64,000 nt of DNA from Clostridium sp. C105KSO13 (GTDB taxonomy: Bacteria; Bacillota; Clostridia; Lachnospirales; Lachnospiraceae). Shown here piece after piece: positions 51,193 to 60,380 of this stretch (the first letter of the stretch is position 1; every line of letters starts with the position of its first letter). The DNA lies in assembly GCF_001517425.1 (NCBI RefSeq), contig NZ_FBWL01000165.1, forward strand, positions 53,266 to 117,265. The letters are read 5' to 3'. The notes beneath the pieces were generated by a model. It searched no databases and was not told the DNA's origin. It worked only from the letters and a program-made list of their open reading frames with translations. A program made the translations under genes and the position numbers.

Positions 51193-53195
51193 TATATTTT
51201 TAAATAGTTGCTCCACTCTCCAGGTATAGACTCATGCATAATTTCTTTCCAGGCCCGAACAATATTATTCTTTTGTACAAGATAAGGCGAGACTCCTATA
51301 TACTTGTACTCAGTATATCCCAGCAAGGCCTTTGCAGTAGCCATTGCCACAGCCACCCCCTGTTCAAATGGGCGCTGCGTACTCAAACCCTTCACAAACT
51401 TTTCCTGCACCAGGTAGTTGCCAATTTCTCTGTCCAGGTCTGTGGTAAATATAGCTATGTCTTCACGCCCAAGCTCTTCCAATGCCCGAATCACCCTTAA
51501 TGCAGGCTGATCCCATGAGATATACATAGCTTGTATATCTGGATGCCTTTGAATCATATTTCGCCCAATTTCATAAGCATCCGCAATATTGTAAAACTTC
51601 CCTACTGACGCTATCTCAATATTTGCGTAATTCTCGCAGATAACCTGTGTTGCAATTTCATCCCTAAGATGAGTGCCATAGAAAGGAAGGCCATGGTTTA
51701 TAAATCCCACCTTAACATTTCTTTTCCCCTTAAAGTATTCTCCCAAAAGAGTGCCTACTATCCTCCCGTTTTCCCGCTCATTCACCGATACGCAGGACAT
51801 ATAATCTTCTGTTCCAAAGCCTTCAGGTACATTACTCAAAAACATTAGTTTTGTTTCCCGCGAAAGTTTCTTAAATGTTCCTGCCGTAACATTATCATCG
51901 GCAGGAATTGCTATAATTGCATCCAGGTGCTGCATAGCAAGAGCTTCCAGCTGCGTCACCTGAAGTTCAGAATCAAAATTTGCTTCAGTCACTGCTGCTA
52001 CTGTAACCCCGAGCATTTCAAGCGTCTGCCGGATTCCGTTTTCATGGAGTCTTTTCCATGCAGTACCGCTATAATGAAAAGATATTCCAACTTTAAAGTT
52101 CCCGTGTCTCAATCGTCTTTTTTCCTCTTCAGTCAAGACAATATCATCCGGCGAAAATGCCTTTTCACCAAACGGCCCCCTTCCGATCATTTGTGTAGAT
52201 TTACGCAATGATAAATGAAGCGGCACACGTACTTCCTGTTTTTCATACCTTCTATTTTCTATTTTTGCAGAAATTCTTTCGGCTGCGTACCAGGCCATAC
52301 TCTGAGTGTCTTGTTTCATAGAAGTAAGAGGAGGCATAACCAGTTCGCACCATTTCTCGTCTCCAAACCCTACCATCGAGATGTCTCGGGGGCATTCCAA
52401 CTCCATATACTGCAGGGCCTTTAAAACCAGAAAAGTCAGCCGGTTCCCTCCACTAATAAAGGCGGTAGGTTTTCTTGCTTTATAAAATTTTTGGATTTTC
52501 TGAATTCCATCCTCTATATCTTCCTCATGAATAATTGAAACCACTTCTTTTTCTGTATAATCCAATTCTGCATCCCGCAAAGCTCTGCGATACCCCTCTA
52601 GCCGCTCCGCCACTGCACTTGTAGTCAGATCTCCCAACACAACACCAATTTTTTTATGTCCATTCTTAATTAAATGCTGTGTTCCTTTATATAAAGCATT
52701 CTCATTATCAGCGACAATACTCTCATCCTCTTTTCCAATAACAGCTCTTTCCAAAAAGACCGTCGGAATGTTCCGTGCAAATAATTTTTCATAACTCTTC
52801 AAGTCCATCCTGCATGGGCTTAATATAATCCCCGCCACTTTTTTATCTAGCATAAGACGGTTTAATATCTCTGCTTCCTGTCGATAATCATCATTCGAAA
52901 AATAAACAGCAGCCACATATCCCTTTTCTCGTAAGAAAGCAGCTATACCATCAACAAGCTGAACATAAAGCGTGCCCATTATAGAAGGTACAACAATCGC
53001 CACCTGTGATTGTTTTCCAATCTTCATGTTGCTGGCTTTTTTTTGAATCTTCATTTTATAGTCACTGTTGTTTATGGCATCTTCTACTCTTTTTACGAGT
53101 TCTGGACTTACATACCGGGTTTTATTAATTACGTGAGAAACAGTAGCTACCGAGACTCCTGCCGTTTTTGCAATATCCTTAATCGTTGTTCCCAT
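51192..53195 (-). CDS. LacI-family regulator with a second periplasmic-binding-type domain
   Basis: A 667-residue regulator, twice the usual length (about 340). Residues 1-55 are the LacI helix-turn-helix (TIKDIAKTAGVSVATVSHVI). Residues of about 60-330 form the normal sensor (VAIVVPSIMGTLYVQLVDGI, SMVGFGDEKW, PLTSMKQDT). After a linker a second sugar-binding-protein domain runs from about 370 to 660 (VGISFHYSGTAWKRLHENGI, LDAIIAIPADD, CVSVNERENGRIVGTLL, AMYISWDQPALRV). The second half resembles ABC-importer binding proteins, as if one had been fused. It could sense two ligands. The ATG at 53195 has GGAGG 8 bp upstream. Identical operators at both ends indicate autoregulation and control of the importer/GH32 operon. 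Confidence 0.9.
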   Translation of the reverse strand: MGTTIKDIAKTAGVSVATVSHVINKTRYVSPELVKRVEDAINNSDYKMKIQKKASNMKIGKQSQVAIVVPSIMGTLYVQLVDGIAAFLREKGYVAAVYFSNDDYRQEAEILNRLMLDKKVAGIILSPCRMDLKSYEKLFARNIPTVFLERAVIGKEDESIVADNENALYKGTQHLIKNGHKKIGVVLGDLTTSAVAERLEGYRRALRDAELDYTEKEVVSIIHEEDIEDGIQKIQKFYKARKPTAFISGGNRLTFLVLKALQYMELECPRDISMVGFGDEKWCELVMPPLTSMKQDTQSMAWYAAERISAKIENRRYEKQEVRVPLHLSLRKSTQMIGRGPFGEKAFSPDDIVLTEEEKRRLRHGNFKVGISFHYSGTAWKRLHENGIRQTLEMLGVTVAAVTEANFDSELQVTQLEALAMQHLDAIIAIPADDNVTAGTFKKLSRETKLMFLSNVPEGFGTEDYMSCVSVNERENGRIVGTLLGEYFKGKRNVKVGFINHGLPFYGTHLRDEIATQVICENYANIEIASVGKFYNIADAYEIGRNMIQRHPDIQAMYISWDQPALRVIRALEELGREDIAIFTTDLDREIGNYLVQEKFVKGLSTQRPFEQGVAVAMATAKALLGYTEYKYIGVSPYLVQKNNIVRAWKEIMHESIPGEWSNYLKI

Positions 53196-53209
53196 ACTAC
53201 GCGCCTCCA

Positions 53210-53221
53210 ATTTACGTAAAT
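53210..53221. promoter_or_regulatory. LacI operator ATTTACGTAAAT at regulator's own promoter
   Basis: Within the 14-bp palindrome AATTTACGTAAATT, placed between a TATAAA -10-like sequence and the ribosome binding site of the LacI gene. Confidence 0.7.
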
Positions 53222-53420
53222 TTTATACGTTTTTAGTCTATCATTCTTTTCCGTGCATGTAAATCCTTGCTTTTTAGCAAATTTATTGATTTTTCTGTTT
53301 GCTTTAAATAGTTGAATTTAAACCGCTCTTTTTATTTGATTGCATTCTTTGATTGTGATATATTTACTAGCAATAAGAATGCTAAACATACTTTAAGAAT
53401 TACAGAAATGAGGACATACC

Positions 53421-55920
53421 ATGACTAAAGAATCCCTCAATACAGATAATCTACTGCAGTTTATTTTTACGGACACCGGCTTTTATGCTGAGACCACCAA
53501 TCTTTCTTTATCTGACACCGATGCACAGTGGAGGACTGCTTTTGATCGGAACTGTTACGATGCTCTGTTTCAGTTCAGTTTCGAAAGAAAAACAAAGTAA
53601 ACAGACACTGTTAAACGCTGTACCTTTTTCAATCGGAGCGGAGTATATTACCGAAGATTGGCTGGAAAATGTCTTTTCGCATCTCCGGCAGGTTTTTGCA
53701 TCTGATATTGCCGTCTATAAAGGAAGTGTAAGCATGTACCTGGCTGAAAAGAGCCAGCATCTCCAGGTACCGGAACGTATCTTCTTCCACCTTGTAGAGA
53801 GTCATCAATCAGATTATCCCTTTGCATTTCTGGCAACTTATGCAACGCGCACTGCACAGGGAGCTATCTCACATATGCCTTTAGAATATGCATTGACAGA
53901 ATATAAAAATCAGCGAGAAAAGCTGCTTTCTCTTCTTTCCTGCCTGAATAAAGCGGCTGAGGTATGCGAATTAATTTCAAATTTTGTAGAGACCGGAGAA
54001 TTATTTCATCCCCTCCGGCTTACAGCTGCCGAGGCATACGCCTTTTTAAAGGCTATCCCCGATATTGAGAAAAGCGGAATTCTCTGCCGCATTCCGAACT
54101 GGTGGAAAAGGAAAAGCTCCTCTGTTTCTCTTTCCCTCAGTCTTGGAGATGAAAAGCCGTCTATGCTTGGTTTTGATACATTGGTATCGGTAAAGCCAAG
54201 TCTTACCGTCGACGGCACCCAGTTATCTGCCGAAGATATTTCTCTTCTGCTAAATCAGACAAACGGGCTTGCTTTCTTAAAAGGAAAATGGATTGAAGTA
54301 AACCATGCACTCCTGGAACAGCTGCTAAAAGAGATGGAGGAATCCCAGAAAGCAGTTCCCTTAATGGATGCACTTCGCATGGATATCCACCCGGAATCTC
54401 CGAACGATGGGGCTTTTGCTCCACAGGTTACAAACGGTACATGGCTGAGCGGACTTCTGCAGGACTTACGTTCTCCCGGACGTATCAAGGCGCCCGCTCT
54501 GCCGAAAAGCTTTACTGCCTCCCTCCGACATTATCAGAAGACCGGCTACACCTGGCTGAACTACATGAATGCATTGGGATTCGGAGCTTGTCTGGCCGAT
54601 GATATGGGGCTTGGCAAAACGGTTCAGGTTCTGGCTTATTTGGAAGCACTGCGCAAAAAATCCCCATCCTCCCATGTTTTGCTGGTTGTCCCCGCCTCTC
54701 TTTTAGGAAACTGGGAAAAGGAAACTTTACGCTTTGCGCCCAGGATGTCCTTTTGCATTCTGCATGGAAAATCAGCCCCTGCATTATCCGAAGAGCTTTC
54801 CGGGAAACATGCGTTCCTTTATATCACAACCTACGGCATGACATCCCGCATAAAGGCACTGGCGGAAACAAACTGGCAATGTATAGTTCTGGATGAGGCA
54901 CAGGCAATTAAAAACCCTGCCACAAAGCAGACTAAAAATATTAAAAAACTGCATTCTGATATGAGAATTGCCATGACGGGTACCCCCATCGAGAATGACT
55001 TGTCCAACCTGTGGTCCTTATTTGATTTTTTAAATCAAGGGCTCCTTGGAACCCCCACCGAATTTCGGGATTTTTCAAAAGGTCTGGACACGCATCCCGA
55101 AGGTTATCAGAAACTAAAGACAATGGTTTCCCCCTTCATTCTGCGCAGGCTGAAAACGGATAAAAGCATTATTGCGGACCTTCCCGATAAGCTGGAAACA
55201 ATCGACTATTCAGGGCTTTCTAAAAAGCAGATTGTTTTATACCGTAAATTCATTTCGGACTTAGAGCGCAGACTATCGGATTTTGAAGAGGGAATGGAAC
55301 GTCGGGGCCTGATTCTCTCTTCCATCGTAAAGTTAAAGCAGATATGCAACCACCCGGATCAGTATCTTGGAGGAGAAGTTTTTATTCCTGAAGAGAGTGG
55401 AAAGTTTCAAATGCTCCGTGAGATTTGCGAAACAATCTATGAAAAACGGGAGCGCGTTCTTGTATTCACACAATTTAAGGAGATTACAAAATATCTGGCA
55501 GATTTTTTGGAGAGCATTTTTCACAGTAAGGGGTATATTATCCACGGCGGCACACGAATCAAGAAGAGGGGCGAGCTGGTTGATGCCTTCAATGGAGAGC
55601 CATATGTCCCGTTTATGATCCTTTCTGTAAAAGCAGGCGGAACAGGGTTGAATTTGACCGGTGCCAATCATGTGATACACTTTGACCGCTGGTGGAACCC
55701 GGCTGTGGAAAATCAGGCTACAGACAGAGCCTATCGTATCGGGCAGACTAGAAATGTCATGGTACACAAACTCGTATGCGAAGGTACCATTGAAGAAAAA
55801 ATTGATGCTTTAATTAACTCCAAAAAAGAGCTGGTTGACAACGTAATCGGCTCCGGAGGAGAAAAGTGGATTACCGAGCTGAATAACGAGGAATTACTTT
55901 CGCTTATGCGTCTGAGCTAG
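53421..55920 (+). pseudogene. SNF2-family helicase, frameshifted near the N-terminus
   Basis: An ATG at 53421 (after GAGGAC) opens a 59-codon frame (QFIFTDTGFYAETTNLS, ending SFERKTK) that stops at 53598-53600. The protein goes on in the next frame (KQTLLNAVPFSIGAEYITEDWL). The shift lies at the A-rich stretch near 53584-53597, and a block of residues seems missing between the two parts compared with the family. The helicase core itself is complete: ADDMGLGKT (Walker A), DEAQA, TGTPIEND, and the C-terminal KAGGTGLNLTGAN and DRAYRIGQ. These large helicases usually lie next to a SWIM zinc-finger protein, as here. A shortened protein from an internal start is conceivable. Confidence 0.75.
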
Positions 55921-55935
55921 AAAGGAGAAATACTT

Positions 55936-56542
55936 ATGAGCAGATATTGGAATACAGGTGATACTTATTCACAGATTTCTGTGGCAGAACTGCGCCGTAT
56001 ATGCTGATTATAGTTCCCGCCTGGAGCGGGGAAAGCGATATATTCGTTCCGGTGCGCTGGTCGATTTGAAGATTCAGGGCGGCAAAATTCTCGCCCGTGT
56101 TCAGGGTACACGCAGAACACCCTACAAAGTAGAAATTCGCATCAGTCCTCTCTCCGAAGAACACTGTCAGGAGATCATTCATAAATGCGGACGGAAAATA
56201 GAAAACCTTGAAGCCCTGGTTTCCGGTAACTTTCCCGATGATTTGAAGGAACTGTTCACCGGCAAAGACGGTCTTTTCCCGTCACCTAAGGAAATCAGTT
56301 TTCAGTGCAGCTGTCCTGACTGGGCGCTGCTTTGTAAACATGTGGCTGTGGCGCTTTACGGGGTCGGCGTAAAGGTGGACGAAAATCCCTTCTTATTCTT
56401 TGCACTGAGAGGCATTGATATTGACCGGTTTATCGATGTAACACTCAACAGTAAAACCGAGCAAATGCTGGAAAATGCAAAACAGCCCAGCAGCCGCATA
56501 ATCGAAGATACAGAAATATCCGACTTATTTGGTATTCTATAG
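55936..56542 (+). pseudogene. SWIM zinc-finger protein, frameshifted
   Basis: The start MSRYWNTGDTYSQISVAELRR (ATG at 55936, after AAAGGAG) runs into TGA at 56005. The remainder continues in another frame (ADYSSRLERGKRYIRSG) up to 56542. A single base change in length near 56000 explains this. The SWIM finger CSCPDWALLCKHVAVALYGVG is intact. About 195 residues in all. Its partner helicase gene just upstream is also frameshifted, so the module is likely lost. Confidence 0.75.
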
Positions 56543-56578
56543 GCATCAGGCGGGAATAAAATTCCATTTTCCAGTCTG

Positions 56579-56624
56579 TTGACAATCATATCAATCTCTG
56601 GTAGAATAAATTAGTCATGACTAA
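56579..56624 (+). promoter_or_regulatory. Promoter with DtxR-like palindrome before siderophore ABC genes
   Basis: TTGACA (56579-56584), 17-bp spacer, TAGAAT (56602-56607), then the perfect palindrome TTAGTCATGACTAA (56611-56624) at the transcription start. The TTAG...CTAA form resembles DtxR/IdeR-type iron-repressor boxes rather than a Fur box. Confidence 0.65.
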
Positions 56625-56664
56625 CTAACATTATATATTATTCAATTCCAAAGGAGAAAACGAT

Positions 56665-57723
56665 ATGAACCTTAAAAAGATTACCGGTCTTAATAAAGCC
56701 ATGATTGTCATTATTGCTGCCTCTTTTCTTGCAGGCTGCTCCAATTCATCCTCAGTTAAAAACAACACTGCAGAGAGTAGCTCCTCCGCAGAAAGCACAG
56801 ATTCAGATACAAAATACCCCATCACTATCGAGCATGCTCTCGGTGAAACTGTCATAGAAAAGAAACCTGAAAAAATTGCAACTATATTCTGGGGAAATCA
56901 GGATGTTCCACTTGCTTTTGGTATAGTTCCCGTCGGCGTTTCCGAGGCCAATTATGGGGTGACAGATGGCAGCGGACTTCTTCCCTGGACTTTGGAAGGT
57001 TTCCGGGAATTGGGTGTTGATTCACCTGTACTCTTCCATGATACAGACGGGCTGGATTTCGAGGCAATCAGTGATGTGCAGCCTGATGTTATTCTTGCAG
57101 GCTATTCCGGAATCACCCAGGAAGAATATGATCTTCTCAGCGAAATTGCTCCTGTAGTCGCCTATCCCCAAAAGCCCTGGGTCACCTCTTGGAGAGAGCA
57201 GATTCTTCTGGATTCTAAAGGCATCGGGATGGAAAAAGAAGGGGAAAAACTGATAGCTGATCTGGAAAATGAAATAGCAGAAAAGATAACCGCCTATCCC
57301 CAACTGGAAGGAAAAACCGCTGCATTTATGTATTTCACTCCGACAGACCTGGGAAATTTCTATGTTTATCTTACAGCAGACCCGCGTGCAGCTTAACTGA
57401 CAGATTTAGGGTTGACTCTGCCGGATTATCTGGAGGAACTGGAAGGCGACTCTGATGAATTTTCCGTAGGAATCAGTGCAGAAAATGTAGACAAGCTGCA
57501 GGATTTAGACATTATCATCGCTTATGGCGACGAAACTCTGGTAAAAACACTGCAGGATGACCCCCGTCTCGGCACATTACCTGCCGTACAGAACGGTTCT
57601 GTGGTAGTTCTGGATAATGATACTCCTATTGCAGCCTCCTGTACGCCAAGTGCCCTGTCCATTCCTGCCACCATCGATGAATATTTGTCTTTACTGGGAG
57701 AGGCAGCTGATAAAGTAAAATGA
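56665..57723 (+). pseudogene. Iron-siderophore substrate-binding lipoprotein, internal stop
   Basis: The N-terminal lipoprotein signal ends in FLAGC and is followed by a Ser-rich linker. A FepB/FhuD-type binding domain follows (TIEHALGETVIEKKPEKIATI; LDFEAISDVQPDVILAG). At 57394-57396 a TAA interrupts the frame after DPRAA. The same frame continues at once with LTDLGLTLPDYLEEL and ends at 57723 with DEYLSLLGEAADKVK. One substitution (for example TAC or TAT to TAA) explains it. The stop removes about 110 C-terminal residues, so ligand binding should be lost. The distal end overlaps the permease start (ATGA). Confidence 0.85.
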
Positions 57724-58721
57724 GACATTCCAAAAAACTTTTTATCGTATTAATCATCAGCCTCATCTGCATTCTGTTATGCATTACTGGTTCTCTTGCC
57801 CTGGGTTCGCGTGGCGTATCCCCGGAGGAAATTATAGACGCTCTCTTTCTGGGTAAAGCTGAAACTTTTAATCAAATTGTTGTAAAAGAACGAATTCCCC
57901 GCACTGTGTTCAGCCTGATAGCTGGAGCGGCCCTTGGCATTTCAGGGGCTCTCATGCAGGCGATTACCCGCAATCCTATTGCTGACCCAAGCGTGCTGGG
58001 TGTCAACACAGGGGCATCTCTGTTCGTAGTAATGGGTATTGCCTTCTTAAATATTCAGACAGCAGGCCAATATATTGCACTTGCACTTCTGGGCGCGGCA
58101 ATTACCGCCGTATTCGTATACGGCATTGGTTCTATGGGCGCAGGCGGTGCCACTCCAATCAAACTTGCGCTGGCCGGATCAGCAGCCAGCGCCGCTCTGT
58201 CCTCATTTGTCAGTGCAATTATGCTGCCTCGCTCTAATGTTATGGATAGTTTTCGCTTCTGGCAGGTAGGCAGTGTCAGTGGGGCAAACTGGACAAACAT
58301 CCGTGCCGTTCTGCCTTTCCTGATTTTAGGTTTTCTAATCAGTATCCTGCTGGCGCCGGTTCTAAACGCCATGGCGCTTGGGGATGAAATGGCTTCAGTG
58401 CTGGGTGTGCACACGGGTATTGCCAGAGCAATCGGCGCTCTGGCCGGAGTCATGCTATGCGGTGCCATTACTGCAGTGGCCGGCCCAATCGGCTTCGTGG
58501 GACTCTTGGTCCCTCATGTAATGCGTCTGCTTCTGGGTCCCGATCAGAGGGTTATCCTACCAATGTCCGCCGTGGGAGGCGCTTTACTATTAACCGCGGC
58601 AGATATCGCAGGCCGGATACTCGGCAATCCGGGCGATCTTGAATCCGGAGTTGTCACCGCCTTCCTTGGCGCCCCGGTGCTGATAATAATAGCTGTAAGA
58701 GCAAAAGGGAGTTCATTATGA
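57720..58721 (+). CDS. FecCD-type siderophore ABC permease
   Basis: A complete-looking 333-residue permease (SLALGSRGVSPEEIIDALFLG, GAALGISGALMQAITRNPIADPSVLG, AVAGPIGFVGLLVPHVMRLLLGPDQR broken by no stop, GVVTAFLGAP). About nine to ten membrane helices. It pairs with the permease encoded next. As the binding protein, second permease and ATPase of the same system are broken, it probably has no working partners. Confidence 0.88.
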   Translation: MRHSKKLFIVLIISLICILLCITGSLALGSRGVSPEEIIDALFLGKAETFNQIVVKERIPRTVFSLIAGAALGISGALMQAITRNPIADPSVLGVNTGASLFVVMGIAFLNIQTAGQYIALALLGAAITAVFVYGIGSMGAGGATPIKLALAGSAASAALSSFVSAIMLPRSNVMDSFRFWQVGSVSGANWTNIRAVLPFLILGFLISILLAPVLNAMALGDEMASVLGVHTGIARAIGALAGVMLCGAITAVAGPIGFVGLLVPHVMRLLLGPDQRVILPMSAVGGALLLTAADIAGRILGNPGDLESGVVTAFLGAPVLIIIAVRAKGSSL

Positions 58722-59650
58722 CAACAAAAAATAAAAACCTAGTATCTAGTGGTTTCCGCAAGAGGAAAAGACGTTATATTTCTGTTACCGTCATTCTTGC
58801 CGCAGCCGTCCTCTCATTATGTGCTGCCATGATGTTACTTGGAAATACTTTTTATTCACCATCTACTGTCTGGAAAGTCCTGACAGGAGAAAATATTAAG
58901 GGAGCCACATTTGCTGTCCGAACTTTGCGGCTTCCCAGGATGCTTTCCGGTCTGTTAGCCGGGTTTGCCTTCGGAATGGCCGGCAGTACTTTTCAGACTA
59001 TGCTTCGCAACCCGCTTGCAAGTCCAGACATCATAGGAGTAACCGCCGGCTCCAACGCTGCTGCCATCTTTCTTCTTATCATGATGAATTTATCGGGAGC
59101 ACTGATATCTGTGGGCGCTGTTCTTGGAGGTGTTTTGACCTCTGCTTTCATCTATATTCTCTCAAGAGGAGGAAAATTTAACGGGGGCAGGCTGATACTT
59201 ATAGGTCTGGGAGTGCAGGCAATGCTGAACGCATTTATCTCCTATTTATTGTTAAGGGCGCCTCAGCATGATGTCCCGGCAGCTTACCGCTGGCTGAGCG
59301 GAAGTCTGAATGGGGTCCGGCTGTCAGACATCCCCATGCTTGCCATTATAGTTATTATTTTCTCTCCCATTATCATACTATCGGGAAAGCACCTGCGTAT
59401 TCTTGAATTAGGGGAGGATTTCGCTGTCACACTTGGAGTTAATACCGACCGCACCAGAATTTTGCTTATTTTAAGTGCCGTAATATCTATTGCTTTTGCT
59501 ACTGCCACCACTGGACCCATCGCTTTTGTATCCTTTTTATCGGGTCCAATATCGTCCAGGTTAGTCGGAGCAGGCACACGAAATGAAGTACCAGCCGGAC
59601 TCGTGGGTGCCGCAGTCTCCAGTTGTCCCGGAAGGAATAGTGGTCGCTGA
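58718..59650 (+). pseudogene. FecCD-type siderophore permease, C-terminus deleted
   Basis: The first 290 residues match the family (LRLPRMLSGLLAGFAFGMAGSTFQTMLRNPLASPDIIG; ATTGPIAFVSFLSGPISSRL; AGTRNEVPAGLVGAA). Then the frame runs into ATPase DNA in the wrong phase (VSSCPGRNSGR) and stops at 59650. The last 35-50 residues, including the end helix, are missing. The junction is at about 59614-59622, at GTGCCGCAG. Confidence 0.85.
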
Positions 59651-60170
59651 TCTGATAAGCAGGGGCCGGTTTCCGTATCAGGGGCTAATGAAAGGATTAA
59701 GCAGAGAAGACCACGCAGCTGTGGTGGAAGCCTTGGAGATTATGGGCATTAGCAATCTTGCCAATCGCCGCCTTGACGAGCTCTCCGGGGGCCAGAGGCA
59801 GAGAGTCTGGATTGCAATGGCTCTTGCCCAGGATACAGACATCCTCCTGCTGGATGAGCCCACCACATACCTGGACATTACCTACCAGGTTGAGATTCTT
59901 GATCTCTTGACAGATTTAAACAGGCGGAAAGGAACCACAATTGTTATGGTTCTGCATGATATCAACTTGTCCGCCAGATATGCCGACTATATCTTTGCCC
60001 TTCGTGAAGGACATCTCGTTGCAGAGGGGATGCCATCTGAGGTGATTAGTGAAGAATTGATTAAGGAAGTATATGGAATGAACTGCTCCGTCATCAATGA
60101 TCCTGTATCGGGGTCCCCCTTTGTTTTACCAAAGGGCAGACACCACATACTGGACTCCTGCTTAGCATAA
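59614..60170 (+). pseudogene. Siderophore ABC ATPase, N-terminus with Walker A deleted
   Basis: The frame begins within the ATPase (LPQSPVVPEGIVVADLISRG) and contains the signature LSGGQRQRVWIAMALAQ, Walker B ILLLDEPTTYLD and the switch His in LHDINLSARY. The first 80-90 residues with Walker A are absent, removed by the same deletion that cut the upstream permease gene. A start at 59583 would read nonsense residues from the permease gene. It cannot hydrolyse ATP. Confidence 0.88.
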
Positions 60171-60380
60171 TAGGCTCTATAGCTGGCTCTTATTTTCGGA
60201 ATAATTCTCTCCAAATGTTGTAATATATCGTCAACAGAGCGGTCTACCTATGCCTTAGCTGCTGCAATTTCAAACAATAATTTCTTATACGGAAAATCCG
60301 AAGAAATGGAATTCGTAATGATTTTTCCTTTTCTCCGGATTCTTTTATACCTTTATTGTTTATCTTATGACAACCAGTAA

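Noticed and set aside
60171..60380. Possible small gene between the broken siderophore ATPase and lon
   Set aside because: No start with ribosome binding site; only an imperfect inverted repeat (AATCCG...CGGATT), perhaps a weak terminator.
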